Shown here one piece after another: positions 32,222 to 45,396 of a stretch of DNA of 64,000 nucleotides. The first letter of the stretch is position 1; each line of letters starts with the position of its first letter. Below the pieces are notes generated by a model that searched no databases, had not been told where the DNA came from, and was given only the letters and a program-made list of their open reading frames with translations. Both the position numbers and the translations under genes were made by a program. This DNA comes from Morinoia aosen (Eukaryota; Arthropoda; Malacostraca; Amphipoda; Talitridae): contig CM059562.1 of NCBI GenBank assembly GCA_030386875.1, forward strand, positions 20,823,360 to 20,887,359. Direction: 5' to 3'.

Positions 32222-35200
32222 ACGTGCCATGGTAAAATCATAAGTGACTGCAAAATCTGCTTTGAAACGACAAAGCCGAAGAGGATTTGACGCTGTGCTG
32301 AACTATGGTGTTGTCTCTAGAGAAACAGTTGTATAAATGCTAGTATTTCGTCGTCTTCATCGTACAGGTAGTTTGGTGACAATGGCGTGCAAATTTGTTC
32401 ATTCCAGACCTGGCATTGGTTAGTCAGGATTGGTGATACCAGTTTAAAAGCGCAAGTTTTTCTCAATTCGCTGGAGAACTCGAAGAAACATATCCCAGAG
32501 GTACATTTCAAAATTGGGCGCTTGCTAGCAAAAGAAATTCATCAGTGTCAACGTCCGACGTTATGTTTGTATCCTGCACTTTGGTGTTACTCGTGAATTG
32601 TATCGCACTTGTCCCAAAGTGAATTATTGAAATTAGCTCTGAGTTTTAGTGGTTACCAATCTACTGAGTACAATTGCTCTATATATTGAATATTTTGCAT
32701 GCTAATTGAAAAAGTAGAAATTGCTCTTGACGCGATAATGACACTGGATGATTGCGATGATGCATCTTTGATGCGAACACCTACTCAGAGTACGATATAT
32801 TAATTTTGTGTTACATTAAGAGTACCATTGGGCGTTTCCGTTTTTTTATCTCTGACACATTAGAAAAAATAAACACTAGCGTTCTTGTCATGTGCAATTA
32901 CAATCGTAAATCGTTGCTAAACTATTTAAGGAGTGAGCGCGTCAGTCCCGTACATTTTATAAACTTTGTAAATACACTGATTTCTATAATTTTGCCCGTA
33001 GTTTCAAAAGTGTGAAGCTATATTTTGAAATAGTAATTTCATTTAAGCCTAGGAATATAAATGCTGTCAGTCTCGGGTATCATGAGATCCGATCCATAAA
33101 ACTCAGAAATGCGGGTAGTGCAAAGAAATGATGTACAGTAGTATATTTTTGTATATATTTTCCATTCCTTTCTTTTGGGTTACAATTCAAATAATCGTTT
33201 CGTGTTATTCTAAAGCTGCAAGATTCGTTCACTAGGCTGACGTTGCGGTGTTCTATTTTCTCAACGGCCTTGAGTATATCATTCTAAAAAGCAGCGATAT
33301 AAATAATTTTTTTCTGATGACAAATCCTCAGATTTTAAAACTATTTGATGGTTACTTGTATCTTGAATTTGGAATTAAATTGGTAGATTTAATAAAATCT
33401 TGCTACCGAAATTCACGCTGATTTTGCTTGTTTGCTCCTGTGCACCGTACGCACTTCATTTACATCAGCCGAATTCTTTTGCGCAAGGCTACTCAACGCC
33501 TATCGCCAGTGTTTTTTTTTTATTTCTGCAAGCCTTTTTCTCCAATTTTTTACTCATTCGTCTACATAACGTGTATCAGTATCAATAATGGTCGTGATTT
33601 TCGCGATTTGACCGGGGATGGGAAAAGACGCCATCTCACGACTTCATGCGAAGACTTACGTTTTTCATCTTTCAAGATTTGCATGCTTTCGGAGGTGTGT
33701 AAAACTTGTGGACTTTCTTCAAGTCATCTCGTTCGCTTCCCTAAATTTGGCACTCTTCTACAGTATGTTCTGACCTGATACTCTCGTGTGAGACAACCTC
33801 TGCTCTGTGTGGCCGTCAGCGGCACGTAAAACATGTAATTGAGGATCATCGTCAATGGAAGTGGTGTGTGACGGGACCGATAAAATTAGTGACCTTTTCA
33901 ACTGCGTTAGACCTGGATAACTGTGAATGAGATGCTTTCTTGTAGTGGCCCTTAATAACTCAAAGCAGTTTCAGCAATATAAGTTGCTGAAATCTTCTGA
34001 GTGATGCATTTGACTTGAGTGGCAGTTTAGTATTGTTTCCGAAGAAGTGGAATGCATTTCACTCAAGAAAATTTCCCCTCTAGCATGGATTATTTATTCC
34101 TGCTGTGTTTTCAATTTAAGGGTGACGCAGTGAATGAAAGCGATGTTTGCAACTCACTTTGTCTTGATACTTTATATTAAAATTCTTTGCCTGGCTACGT
34201 TGCATGTGCCATTTCTATTTTAGTTAGGTCATGTTGCTTCCTGATGTTCATTTTCTATGAGGCCAATTTATGATTGAATTTTACCCCTGATTTCATTTCA
34301 AAGAACCATTTAATGGCGGCGGCGGGAGCACGCATGCGATGAAATAAATTTCAAAATACTTTGACTACACAAGGATCTCTATATATAGCTTGCGCTGAAT
34401 GAAAATGACTTTCTGCGCCTTTTCTAAACCTTTAGTGTTGGGAAGATGAAGATTCTTGTTCACTCCCCTCGAGTACGATGAATAAGACAGTGCCACTGCC
34501 CTCGTCAATGTTATCTTGAAAACTTAGCGCTTCTAGTGGTTATATGACCGAACGTGTTTCACAAGTCCATTATGAATTTCGATTTGTAGTAAGGTAGGCT
34601 GTATCTTAATATTCTCAATATCTCTCTTGCGGGAAATGAAGGCAGACCACGACTTTTTGCACCAGTACATTCATTTCTGTATATTATTTGTTTCGTTTAA
34701 AATATTCCGTCTTTTTGCACAATTTCAGCGGGTTGTGCTAACGAAAATAAAATTTTGGGATTTTATGATGCCCCTCAAACTGTAATTTGTCTTCAATAAT
34801 CGTCTTCGGGACGTGGAATAAAGATTAAGCTTCAAATAAAAAATCAATTTATAAAGGTCTGTTCTGCAGTTCAATAATTCTCTTGCAATGAATTCTTGGC
34901 AATGGTTTTCAGCTATGAAGTACAGATAAATAATTTGCCTCTAAATACGATTCACCTATCCCTCCCCTTCAGGAGGTATGTCCGCATGTCATTGAAGGGG
35001 ATTGTCTTCTAACTCGATTTAGGACTAGAGCGCTCCTGTGAGGTATGTAGGATACTGGAGATACGCCCAAGGAGGAATGCTGACAGCGTCTGTCTTCGTC
35101 TGTGTACCTTAAGGAACGCTCTTCGGCGGTTATCTTAGCTACCCCTCTACGGAATCAGCACTTGTTGCGCGAGTGTTATTATTATTATTATTATTACTAT

Positions 35201-35748
35201 TTAACCACCATAGACGCAACGGGGCGATTCAACAGTGAATACCCATACAGTTTTTGAGTGTTTGTGTAGAGATTAGAATATTCCGTTTTCCTAGGTTTCG
35301 TTTAGTAGATTTGGTGATTAATTCATTTGCGTACACAGAGTCTTAGTGGTGGTAGCTGTTACCCAATCACGGGATTCCAGCAACTCACCAATGTTTTTCT
35401 GGCCGAGCGACTTACCCACCTGGAGTCACCTCTGAACAGAGTGTTCGAGTTAACAGCACTGTGCGCTCGACCATTATTTGACTTATTTGGCTAGTGTGTT
35501 TCAAGCTTCATTTAAATTTTAGGATATAGGTCTGTTTCTGTTAGGTACCTGTGTAAAGGGCCGTTGAGGGCGGTGGCAGCAGCTAGTGTTAATATATATA
35601 CGAGGAGGATTGCGCGAGTGTTGTAATTTATAGTGGGGTAGAGTGAGTAATTTATAGTGAGGTAGACCTCGTTTTTCTTTACTTCTCTGTCTCTTGAGGG
35701 GAGCCAGCGCACGGCGCCACTGTCCTATAGTTAGCTCGAGCGTTAATA
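32222..35748. other. Intergenic, no gene recognised
   Basis: Several short open frames (the longest 116 codons at 33428-33778) show no family resemblance. An ATT-repeat lies at 35178-35197. No terminal repeats were seen. Confidence 0.4.
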
Positions 35749-35969
35749 AGAATCCTGAGATGTACATCTTCTATTTGAGCTAATTTTTGGAAAAGACGTT
35801 CTTCATGTGACGTCCACTCGACTGCAAGCAATATTGGGTACGTGTTCGCATGCTTCTCATTGCCTCAAGCGAACACGCGCCCAATATTGCTTGCGGTCGA
35901 GTGGACGTCACATGAAGAATGCGTTTTCCAAAAATTAGTCCAAATAAAGGATCTAAATCTCAGGATTCT
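35749..35969. repeat. 221-bp long inverted repeat (hairpin)
   Basis: The arms run inward from AGAATCCTGAGAT at 35749 and its complement at 35969. A highly similar stretch of about 65 bp (CTTCATGTGACGTCCACTCG in the left arm) is followed by a short loop around 35850-35870. It could be a foldback element or a hairpin-RNA source. Confidence 0.85.
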
Positions 35970-36467
35970 GCTGCCGCTTTGTTCTCGAACATTCGTTCAT
36001 TGAATAAAAAATGATTGAAGATTTTTTCGGGTCCCGCATTTAATAACGCCAGTCTCTCCTGCTCGAGTAGCCAAGTTGTACTTCCAAGTTTGTGGCCTCG
36101 AACCCCTAAATTCGGAGGCACAGGCTCTTATTTCCATCCCCATGGCCTTAATTATAGCGAAATATACATACCTAATCGTAAGCGTCGCGGAAATTAGTAT
36201 TAACAACCAATTGCCGCATTCAATCAAGGTTTGTACAGGGACGGGGTGTACGAAAGAACGGGTACATCACGAGAACGTTTACGTTTCTCATCTATTTGAA
36301 AACCGTGGTCCTGTCAATAACAAGCTATGTCAAGTACTTATAAGACGCTCATCATTAAGCTGTGTAAAGCTTCAGAAAAATAAATTCTAACGTACATTGT
36401 GCTACAATGTATTAAAATATAATTTTTGTACAGAAATTCAAGAAAATTGAGGGTAAAAACTTTATCC

Positions 36468-36668
36468 ACAAGAATTAACGCCCCTATGGGGAATCTGTGA
36501 GATCACGAGTTGAGAAGCAGGCCTTCTTTTGTTGAAATATAATAAACATTTTATTTTGTTAACGAACATTTTTTTATGGTTCATTGCGGTCCTCTTTTTC
36601 AGCACCTACTACTATTTTTTCAACTTCTATCTTGTTTCAACTTCTTTCTCAACTTTGTTTCTATTCTA
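36468..36668 (+). mobile_element. SINE-like repeat copy 14, 3' part missing
   Basis: It starts at TTCCACAAGAATTAACGCCC-like sequence, keeps TTTTTCAGCACCTACTACTA, and stops after TCTTTCTCAACTTTGTTTCT. It is the last plus-oriented copy. Confidence 0.65.
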
Positions 36669-36820
36669 GCTCCCAGCAGAAGTGACTAATTCACCAGTGA
36701 ATCATAAATGAGCCAGGATAGAGAGCAATAAGGAAAAAAAATGAATCGAACGTACAGCAAACAGTTCCGCATAGGCTCCTACCACGAAAGAGATAGTGAC
36801 TCGAAAGGGTACTACAAACA

Positions 36821-37140
36821 GATTAGATGTTAGTTCTAGCCTCCTGAACACAGCAACAAAGGGGTTCCAAAGAGAGGAAGGAGAAAAACACCATCTAATA
36901 AGGACTTTTAAGGGAACGCAAAATCCATGCAAAAGGGGCTCAGAAACAGTAAGTTAAAGATAAAGTTCATGAAACAAGGAGAAAGTAATAGGTGCTGAAA
37001 AACAGGACAGCAGTGAAACGAAAAAGATGGTCCGTAACAAAAAAAACTATTTCAACAAAAAGCCTACCTAGCAGCTCGGGACCTCACATACCCGCATGGG
37101 AGCGCTAGTTCTTTTGAATACAATAGTTATATTCCTGAAG
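36821..37140 (-). mobile_element. SINE-like repeat copy 15
   Basis: The tail GATTAGATGTTAG is at the low-coordinate end. The reverse complements of the middle (GTGCTGAAAAACAGGACAGC) and of the start (TACAATAGTTATATTCCTGA) follow. It is the first copy in minus orientation. Confidence 0.75.
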
Positions 37141-37768
37141 TAGAATTAGTCCAATAGAGCTTTCAAAAATAAAAAGCTGAACATATGAAATTATATGAAT
37201 AACAATGAAAAACACCCAAATAAAAAACATCGATCTTACCTAAACTAAGGGCAAGAAATATTCTCGAAGTATTGCGTACAGACTGAACCGGTCAACTCGT
37301 AAACGCTTTTATAAATTCACAGGGTAACAGCCAAAAAATCGTCAGGGGTTTCTCAGCAGATTTAGACTAATTATGGTGTTCTGAGTCCGAATATCACATT
37401 GATTTTGCTCTGTCAGGTCAACTTTTCGAGATACAGCCATAGACATGAAGAGAGACAACCCAGCAGCTGCTCACACACGGGAATCGAAGGGAACTGAAGT
37501 AATTTGGATGCGTTGACTTTTATTTTTTAAGGAAAACGGAAAAGATCGTCACGGGTTTATTAGCTGATGATCCGCAGAAATTGTTTTTTACGAAAAACCG
37601 ATGTTTTTTCTGTAGAAAAAAATCCTGACCTGATTGAGCAAAACCAAGGTCATTTTCGGACTCAGAGCATCAAAATTAGTCTAATTCAGTTGAAAAACCC
37701 TGGACGATTTTCAAAACATATTTTTTGTTACCCAGTGTTTTGTTACCGTTATTTGCCATAACGGTAAT

Positions 37769-37830
37769 ATTCCGAAACATTGGTAATTCAGTAATTATAT
37801 ATAATTACTGAATTACCAATGTTTCGGAAT
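37769..37830. repeat. 62-bp perfect palindrome
   Basis: The sequence is its own reverse complement from 37769 to 37830, with no spacer and centre at 37799/37800. The left arm starts ATTCCGAAACATTGGTAATT. It is preceded by CCATAACGGTAATATT, also present at 39271-39286. Confidence 0.95.
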
Positions 37831-38426
37831 TGTATTTCGATCAACAAAAATAACAATTCAAGGAACAGCAGTAACTGAGAATGAACCGACGGTACGTAGA
37901 CAACAACAACAAAAAAAAGTTTCAGAATTTGTAGTGGGAAGCATTTGTCACTGCAAAAATTTTAGTTACTTCTTCGACACTTCAAAATGTACCAGCTGCA
38001 TACTGAATTTATCACAAATGGAAACAAAACGATAGAAGCTCATGCATCCCACAAAGTGCGAGAGAGCCGTCTCGAAAGTACGTTTAAAGTGCCACTTTTT
38101 TTTAGCGCGCCAATTGAATCATGACATAGTATTCTCAAGTAGTATTCTCAAACCTAGTCCAAAGTCAAGTCCCCAATGTTACACTCGATGTCTTCAGAAC
38201 GGGGCTTTATACAAGAAGTAGCTTTGTACTGGAGTTTCGTCGATCACACATACGCACACTTGTTCAAGTGTTCAAAAATAACTGGATTATAAAAATATTA
38301 CCCCGGTTATAACAGGCGAGGTTGATTGTAACAAAAGACGAAGCACACAAAAGGCAAAATGAGCGAGAAAACAGGAACCGTAAATGGCAAATGAAAAAAG
38401 AAGAAAAAGTTCGTTTCCAAAAAAGG

Positions 38427-38568
38427 TAATACAAAAACTATAACAGTAGGATTTTAAATTTCTAATTTAAAGATTTTGAATTCAATTAGTAGAAATGTAA
38501 TGCAAAAAACTATAACAGTTGCATTTTAAATTTCCAATTTGAAGATTTTGAATTCAATTGGTAGAACT
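38427..38568 (+). repeat. Two-copy 71-bp tandem duplication
   Basis: Segments starting TAATACAAAAACTATAACAG (38427) and TAATGCAAAAAACTATAACA (38498) are about 90 percent identical through AGTAGAA / GGTAGAA. Confidence 0.8.
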
Positions 38569-38736
38569 ATCGCAAATGAAAACGCAGATATATAGAAGTG
38601 GTTGAATCAATTAAGAGTAAAAAAGTAAAAATGTTTTCAGTTAGTTTACTTTAAGCTAGAAAATCCTATAAAACAACGGTTAGACGCAAAGGGAAACTCT
38701 GAAACGTTGACACAGAAATCGGTAAGAAAACGGCTC

Positions 38737-38790
38737 TCCAAACTACAACCCGCGGGCCACATGCGGCCTGCCGTTGTGACCAACCCTGTC
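38737..38790. mobile_element. Degenerate fragment of the hAT-type element
   Basis: CTCCAAACTACAACCCGCGG and GGCCACATGCGGCCTGCC resemble the left end of the element at 4097. No right terminus was found. Confidence 0.4.
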
Positions 38791-39118
38791 CGCGACAGCT
38801 CATGGCTTATTGTCATTGATGGTACGGTAAATAAACAAAAAACACAGAATACTTTAAAAATTATAGGTAATGGCAGGAAAATTAAAACGGTTTAGGCTCT
38901 TGGAACTTACTGGAGTAATCAGTATGACCCTAAGGCAGGAAAAGTTGGAGACCCGATGCTTAGAAGGGTCCTTCACATTGCTGGTACATGAGCCTGCACG
39001 ATGATGAGCTTAATTTCATAACGTCTTTAATTTGTGCCAGATGGTTGAACTAAATGATAAATCAAATTTTTCACATTGAATGAAGTACGTTTTAAATTAC
39101 AAAATTACTGAACATACA

Positions 39119-39320
39119 ACGTTACTTTCAAAAATAACAATAATAAATTGTATTTCTTATTCAATTTGTTCACTAATGTGTCCTTTGAACTTCACTGCCG
39201 AGTGGCAGTTCCTTCCCCATCTTGATAACAGTGACTACCTAATGCCAGTGTCGGTTTAGTGATAATATTTGCCATAACGGTAATATTAAGAGTATAAAAA
39301 ATGTGGGTTTGAAGGGTTAA
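39119..39320. mobile_element. Piggybac-like TTAA MITE, partial copy C
   Basis: It aligns with the copy at 51251-51479 across TTGTATTTCTTATTCAATTT, CTGCCGAGTGGCAGTTCCTT and the GAAGGGTTAA end. The left terminus is not preserved. Confidence 0.6.
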
Positions 39321-41277
39321 TTTATCTACAATCATACAAAAAAATGTACCAATAATATATCTGTGTATCCACACGTCCACAGCAACTTCAGTACCGTTAA
39401 CCCTAGAACTTAAACCCTATGGACAATGGTAACTTTCAAAAACCCCAGGTTAATATTATACAATTTTTAGAAAACAAAGATATATTGAAAGTCCAAAATT
39501 ATACGTAAAATAACACCTTATCGCTAATTTATCCTTGCACCAAAGATGCTTGCACAATGACGTAATCCTGTACAGGTGACTAAAAAATTCCGCGAAATGT
39601 TGACTTAGGTTAACATGGAATTTTGACTGAAACTGATTAGGGTTAATAAAGAAACAGTCAGTCCGTCAAGCCAGGGCTTTATAGCCAACGAAAAACTCTT
39701 CACAAAATACGTGGGACAAGTTCGATCAAATCGTCAGACATCTAAATAAATTTAAAATTACCTTTACTACGAGAAGAATATTTTAAATTTGAATATTTTT
39801 AAAGCAAAATTAAAAGTAATCTTGCAGTTCAAGTCCATAAAGCGAGTTTTCAAAAATTTACAATAATAAACAATCTCGACAAGTTCGAACTACTGCCAAG
39901 ACTATGAACGTCAGCATTCCAGATAATATCAACAGATTTACTCAACAGAACTTTAAAGTTCAATGCCCCATAAGTCTCCGACTTACGCTTTTGCTGATTA
40001 CATACGAGCTAAACGGACTGGCAATCAGTGTGCGCTGACAGTTAAATTTTCGAAAGCATCGAGTGCTGGGTAATAAATTGACTTGCAAGCCCCAAGTGCT
40101 GGTACGTTAGTTCACTAGGAAAACTTAGAGCTAACTCAATGAAGACGTAAGATATTTTTTAGTCCCTGTATCATCAGTGAAATAATTTACCACATAAAAA
40201 TAACTAATTTACAGTTTAACGTATGATGGGCGCGTGAACTACATCCTCCGAGGTGGAGGTCTCAGTTTGTGAACTTCCCTCTTATATTTATTGCACGCTG
40301 GAGCTGTACATTCTCTTAAATGTAGACTAAATGAAAGTGAACACTAACCGTAAGACGAGTTATCATTGTGGCTTTAGCGTAAAAATTTAACAAATTAATA
40401 AATTAGCAAACTCGCCTTTTATTATATGTTAGTCTTTGGTGCAGTTACAAACTAGCTTAGGTCAGAAAGAGCCTCTTTCAACTTCACTTGTTTTTTACTT
40501 CAACTTTCGTCCTCTCTTTTAACTCTATCAGACCCGAGACCCTGCATCTAACTATAAATTTAACTTTAAACCTCACAAAGTCGATTCAAGCACAAAGGGG
40601 GCATACATTTACAATGGCTCATGGCGAGGTTTGACCAGGATTAGTTGGTTATTTTTAGTTTACGACACTTTTTTACACGTACTAGGTGAAGAGCCAAATA
40701 TAGTGTACAGATGTATAGCCGCAGGTTCGAAAACTGCAGAAAAATCAGTACAGTGGTCTGGTAGGGTTAACCTCACCGATTCATTCAAAAGCTATTCGAT
40801 TATTTATCGTCTGAATCAGTGCGACCGATCAACTCTTGATTACCCACTTGTCACCTCTGGGTTTACAGGCACATTTTCCAAAATTTTTTTAAGTCAATGC
40901 ATACTTTCAATATATAACGATACTCGATCAATGAGAGAAATCGATTAATATCTGAAATTCAAACTTTCGCAAGATGTCAGATGCAGATCCGGATTAATTA
41001 ATTTCTGCAACTGGGTGACCAACCGGAAATAGTCACAGCTTCTAATGTGTTAGAAAAACATACATAAACTTACAAATTAAGAGTGCAACAATAGACTCTA
41101 ATTGTGAAACAAAAATGGCACAAGTAAGAAATAATATTTGGTATTAGACCTTAAGTGTAGCTCAAAGGAACTCTGTACGAAGCAACCAATTAAACCAGCA
41201 TTGTACCACTTGAACATTCACGTCTACGATTCTAGCAACCTTAAAACGATAAGTTTTTATGATGAAACACGCGGACA
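39321..41277. other. Intergenic, no gene recognised
   Basis: An open frame of 105 codons at 40631-40948 has no known motif and no splice support. Confidence 0.4.
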
Positions 41278-41650
41278 TGAGGGACAAATAAGTGAGGGAC
41301 AAATCAGAGAGGGACAAATCAGAGAGGGACAAATCAGAGAGGGACAAATCAGAGAGGGACAAATCAGAGAGGGACAAATCAGAGAGGGACAAATCAGAGA
41401 GGGACAAATCAGAGAGGGACAAATCAGAGAGGGACAAATCAGTGATGGGCAGATCAGAGAGGGACAAATCAGAGAGGGACAAATCAGAGAGGGACAAATC
41501 AGAGAGGGACAAATCAGAGAGGGACAAATCAGAGAGGGACATATCAGAGAGGGACAAATCAGAGAGGGACAAATCAGAGAGGGACAAATCAGTGATGGGC
41601 AGATCAGAGAGGGACAAATCAGAGAGGGATAAATCAGATAGGGACAAATA
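41278..41650 (+). repeat. 15-bp minisatellite, about 24 units
   Basis: The unit is GAGGGACAAATCAGA. A variant GTGATGGGCAGATCA occurs twice, 150 bp apart (41442 and 41592), marking a 10-unit higher-order duplication. The period is divisible by three, so long repeat-encoded frames exist on both strands. Confidence 0.95.
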
Positions 41651-41854
41651 AAATCATTACGAAACTAGAATTTATCCTACATTGAAGAGGAATAAAAATC
41701 ATTCTAAAACGCTCGCGTCTTCACTGGCGTCAGTAGAAATTCAATTCAATTTTCAGTTATTATGAGAGAGTATTGAGCGTTCATGTGTTAGCTTTTGACG
41801 CTTTACATCTGAAAACCATCAGATTAGTATTTAAACACGAGATTTAGATTTTAG

Positions 41855-42190
41855 AATATTAGTTAGTTTAGGCCTCCCTATCCGTCATAACGGTGATCCA
41901 ACGAGATGAAGGAGGAAGACAACATTTAGTATAAAGTTAAGGGAACGCAGAATCTATGTAGAAAGTGCATAGAAACAGTTAGTTGCGAAAAAATATTATG
42001 AAATAAGATCAAAGTCGAAGAAGAAAATAATAGGTACTGAAAAACAGGACAGCAGTGAACCGAAAAAAGATGTCCTAAACACGTCAAAAATATTTCATTT
42101 CAACAATAAGAAGGCCAAACTAACTCTCAGCTCTGGCCCTCACATTTTCCCCTAGGAGTGTTAATTCCCATTGCTACCATAGTAGTATTT
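41855..42190 (-). mobile_element. SINE-like repeat copy 16
   Basis: Minus-oriented family copy, from the AGTTAGTTTAGGCCTCCCTA end to the GGAGTGTTAATTCCCATTGC start region. The extreme 5' end is diverged. Confidence 0.75.
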
Positions 42191-43249
42191 GAACGCAAAT
42201 TTATACAAAATGGTACATCGATTAAATTCATAAGCTTTTTAAAGATTAAATTCTAAAGCTTTTTAACGACTGTTAGCTATGAGAAATTTTCACGAGTGCT
42301 TCAAACATACAGATTTTCGCCAGCTTCCTGCGGTCAAAACAAATATGACTTAATGAATCACATGTAACTTTACTACATTCTAGCCTACTGATGCTCGCAA
42401 GTATTGATCCTTTTATATACCTATGAAATATTTTTCACAAAAAAGGTAGTCCTTCTTCGACATTGTCCAAGGATCGAATTATTATCTTAATTGTGTTAAT
42501 ACATGCAAATTTTCAACCCTAAATGAATACAAACAAAAAACAATTAAACTCAAAAGCAGCCGCCAAAAAATAATATATTGGTCATTATTCTCTGCCAATA
42601 AAAGAGCGACTACCTTCGGAACTTTCAATCAAATTTGTGTGTACTTTCCAGAAAGTAAACGCACATTAATTGGATATGAGACACTGACATCGACGACGCC
42701 TCCTGTGAGCGAAGGTAAAAGGGACGAGTACATGGCCGTCAACCTCTCGTGCCACATGAGGTTGAAATTCGCAACATAATAATTTAAACGATAAGAAATA
42801 CATGTACATGTAGCCTTAAAAATAGCAAAAAGTACAATTTCAACGCTAACAAATTTACCAACAGGATGGGCTATGGCAATTTTAAAATAGGGAAACATAA
42901 AAGAACACTAAGGGTAGCAAAACATGAGCTTCCACATTGCAATAAGGTGTAATTCATGTTATCAGCGCAATGGGCTGCTCAAAAATCTCGTCAACCTGTA
43001 AACGAGCAACTTGAACACTTTTTTTTGCGCACATAAAAAAACGCCAAAAGCAATAAACATAATACAAAATTATTTTCTAAATTGTTCGACGCCGATAAAA
43101 ATTTTAACAATTAGAAGATAAATAGGTGGAATGCCAGTATCGAAGTAAAATAAACATACATTTTCATCTATATGAAGCGAGGTTGACTGGACCATACAAA
43201 GACAAAGAGATATTGAAAAATATGTGATCGTTTTTCAGTTTCTATCACT

Positions 43250-43847
43250 AAATGTACACGGTAACCGGCACCTCGTTGAACAAACTTTAACATAAGGTTG
43301 GGACGGTTGAAATAAACACTTTTTACTCATTAATCGTGTGGTCAAAAATGCTTCATGTAAGACTTATAAAAACTTGAAATTTGAAACGTATTGGAAAAAA
43401 AATCGCACTTTGAGAGTGGCAGGGAAGTGAAATGTAGAAGTTAGGAAAGCATTTTTATCAGGAACACAAGAAACAGAATGACACCCTTAATAATTATGGC
43501 CACAAAAGACAAATTTTCAAATAACACAGGTGCAATTATTGCCGGACGCCGTCGAAAATAGCAAGGGGTTTTACGAATCCTTACAAAGGCTTCAACAATT
43601 CTGCCAATAAGGTCTTCTTCGGAATGAATCGGTGTTTCGTACCCCAAACTCTTCAATGTCCTCAAAAGTAAAAATCTAGGGGCATAATATCAGGAGACCA
43701 TTGTAACCTAGTGAAAATTTCAAGATTTTATAACTCTTCAGCGAATCACTTTTGAACATACGATTAATGAGTAAAAAGTATTTACTTCAACGGTCACAAC
43801 CTCATGTTAAAGTTCGTTCAAGAAAGTCCTCGTTACCGTTTATATTT
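43250..43847 (-). mobile_element. DNA transposon remnant with about 120-bp terminal inverted repeats
   Basis: 43251-43382 and the reverse complement of 43722-43847 align for about 120 bp, including AACTTTAACATAAGGTTG-type and TTTTTACTCATTAATCGT sequence. Between them the minus strand keeps the end of a DDE transposase. The remaining element is about 600 bp. Confidence 0.7.
43440..43715 (-). pseudogene. C-terminal fragment of a DDE-superfamily transposase
   Basis: The minus strand reads WSPDIMPLDFYF, then a TGA and a frame change, then LKSLGYETPIHSEEDLIGRI and VEAFVRIRKTP. The SPDxxPLDF motif with the following xxxYETPxxSEEDL tail is typical of arthropod DDE transposases often paired with a DUF4817 helix-turn-helix. 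Stops and frameshifts make it non-functional. Confidence 0.65.
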
Positions 43848-45383
43848 TAGACTAATTCCCAACGAATTACATTGAATCGAAATCTGGCCTAAAAAATAAG
43901 GCTATTTCCTGCTCAATCACATAATATTTAGTCTTCTGAAAGAACCAAGTGAAAATTGTCCGTCCAATATTAGCAGGTAAACAAAAACACCAGCTCTTAA
44001 ATATTGCGTTCAGAAGTCCTCAATAACCCTATTAAAGCTAACCACCGAATGTTAGAAGTTATACCAATCAATGAAAAGCACGTGCACGGGATATTCATTT
44101 CTGTGAATTACTGTAGAATCAATTTCTCAGTTTCGAAACAAATATTATAACACGGATTTTAAATATCTATTGAATGTGTAGAAAAAAGCTTGTGCTGCCA
44201 CTGAAATACTTGTCTTTGCATAGCTGCTCTCGAAGCTAATCAAAGAGTTGCTTCCACTTTGCAGCGCACAATCATCGTCACAAAACAAGCACAAGAGCTC
44301 GTTCGGCACGAGTGGTGACCTTCATGCAGAGTACGAGCTGCCTGGAATAATTTTAGATACGCAAAACGACAATAACAATACACAATAAGAGGACACACAG
44401 TACACGTGATAAGAATTTAAGAAATAACGCCTTAGAAAATGGGTTCATACAGTAGATGAGGGACCTTATTTTACACGAAAATGAGACGACACGCAGAATC
44501 GAAGTAAAAAATAGTGTTCCACTGTTTTTGTGCAAGGAATATGTTCTTACTGTGCTATTTCACAGACGAATGACTAGCATAATGAACTGATGCACCCAGT
44601 GACTACCTCGTGCCCGTCCCCAGTCACTTCTTCAACTTTTGGGCAACTTCACGAGCCATCCCAATTCTTCATCTGTAAATTAAATGGTATTTACTCCACG
44701 ATATTCCTTCTATCTCCAGTTGAATCCCTCTCACAATTCTACGTAGTTATGCGTACATGTTAAAGGATATCTAAAAAACTAATCTGAATACAATTTGTGC
44801 GGATATCGCTTAAAAATAAGTTGCATGGTCAAAAAGAAAAAATTAATATAAACACACAGAAAAACAAATTGATCTAGAATTGTTCCCCATAAAATACCCA
44901 GAATACCCAGCCAGCCTAACATCAATAAAGTCATCTTTCTCAAAATCTCGCTTGTTTTGTTTTATGGAGCAGACGATGTTTAAACGAAAGTTCTACACAG
45001 GGTTTTGTTCACACAAAACTTTCTCAACTTTGGTTGGATCAGTCGGTATTTCCACTGAACTTATCGCTAATCACTTGATTTTGCATGTGAAACTGTAGTA
45101 GCAAAAAAGTGGATCATACTGCAGCCCACGGCTGCAAAAGCTTTCTCAATTTTTGGGAACGTATTTACATGGCTATTCAGAGAGCATACATTACAAGAAT
45201 TATTTAAGCAAATCATTTATAAAACCAAACAAACATTAGAAACAGTACTCGACAATAAATTTGAAGTTCTGCACTCAATAATGTGCGAGGTATTCGGAAC
45301 ATCACAGTGCAATTGTGCTTTTATGTTTTATTTATTACTCTTTTATTCAAGGTATCACCTTCGTTAGCGATTGTCAGAGGCTT
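43848..45383. other. Intergenic, no gene recognised
   Basis: AT-rich, with short open frames only. A stretch at 45125-45300 (GCAAAAGCTTTCTCAATTTT onward) looks like an old transposon fragment but could not be assigned. Confidence 0.35.
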
Positions 45384-45396
45384 GGTGTAGTTCAAA

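Noticed and set aside
40631-40948. A 105-codon plus-strand frame in intergenic DNA
   Set aside because: No family resemblance, no flanking splice or processing signals, and typical length for chance in this sequence.
41138-41651. Repeat proteins rich in REGQI, SERDK or LSLSD on both strands
   Set aside because: They are products of a 15-bp minisatellite read in different frames. No other coding evidence is present.
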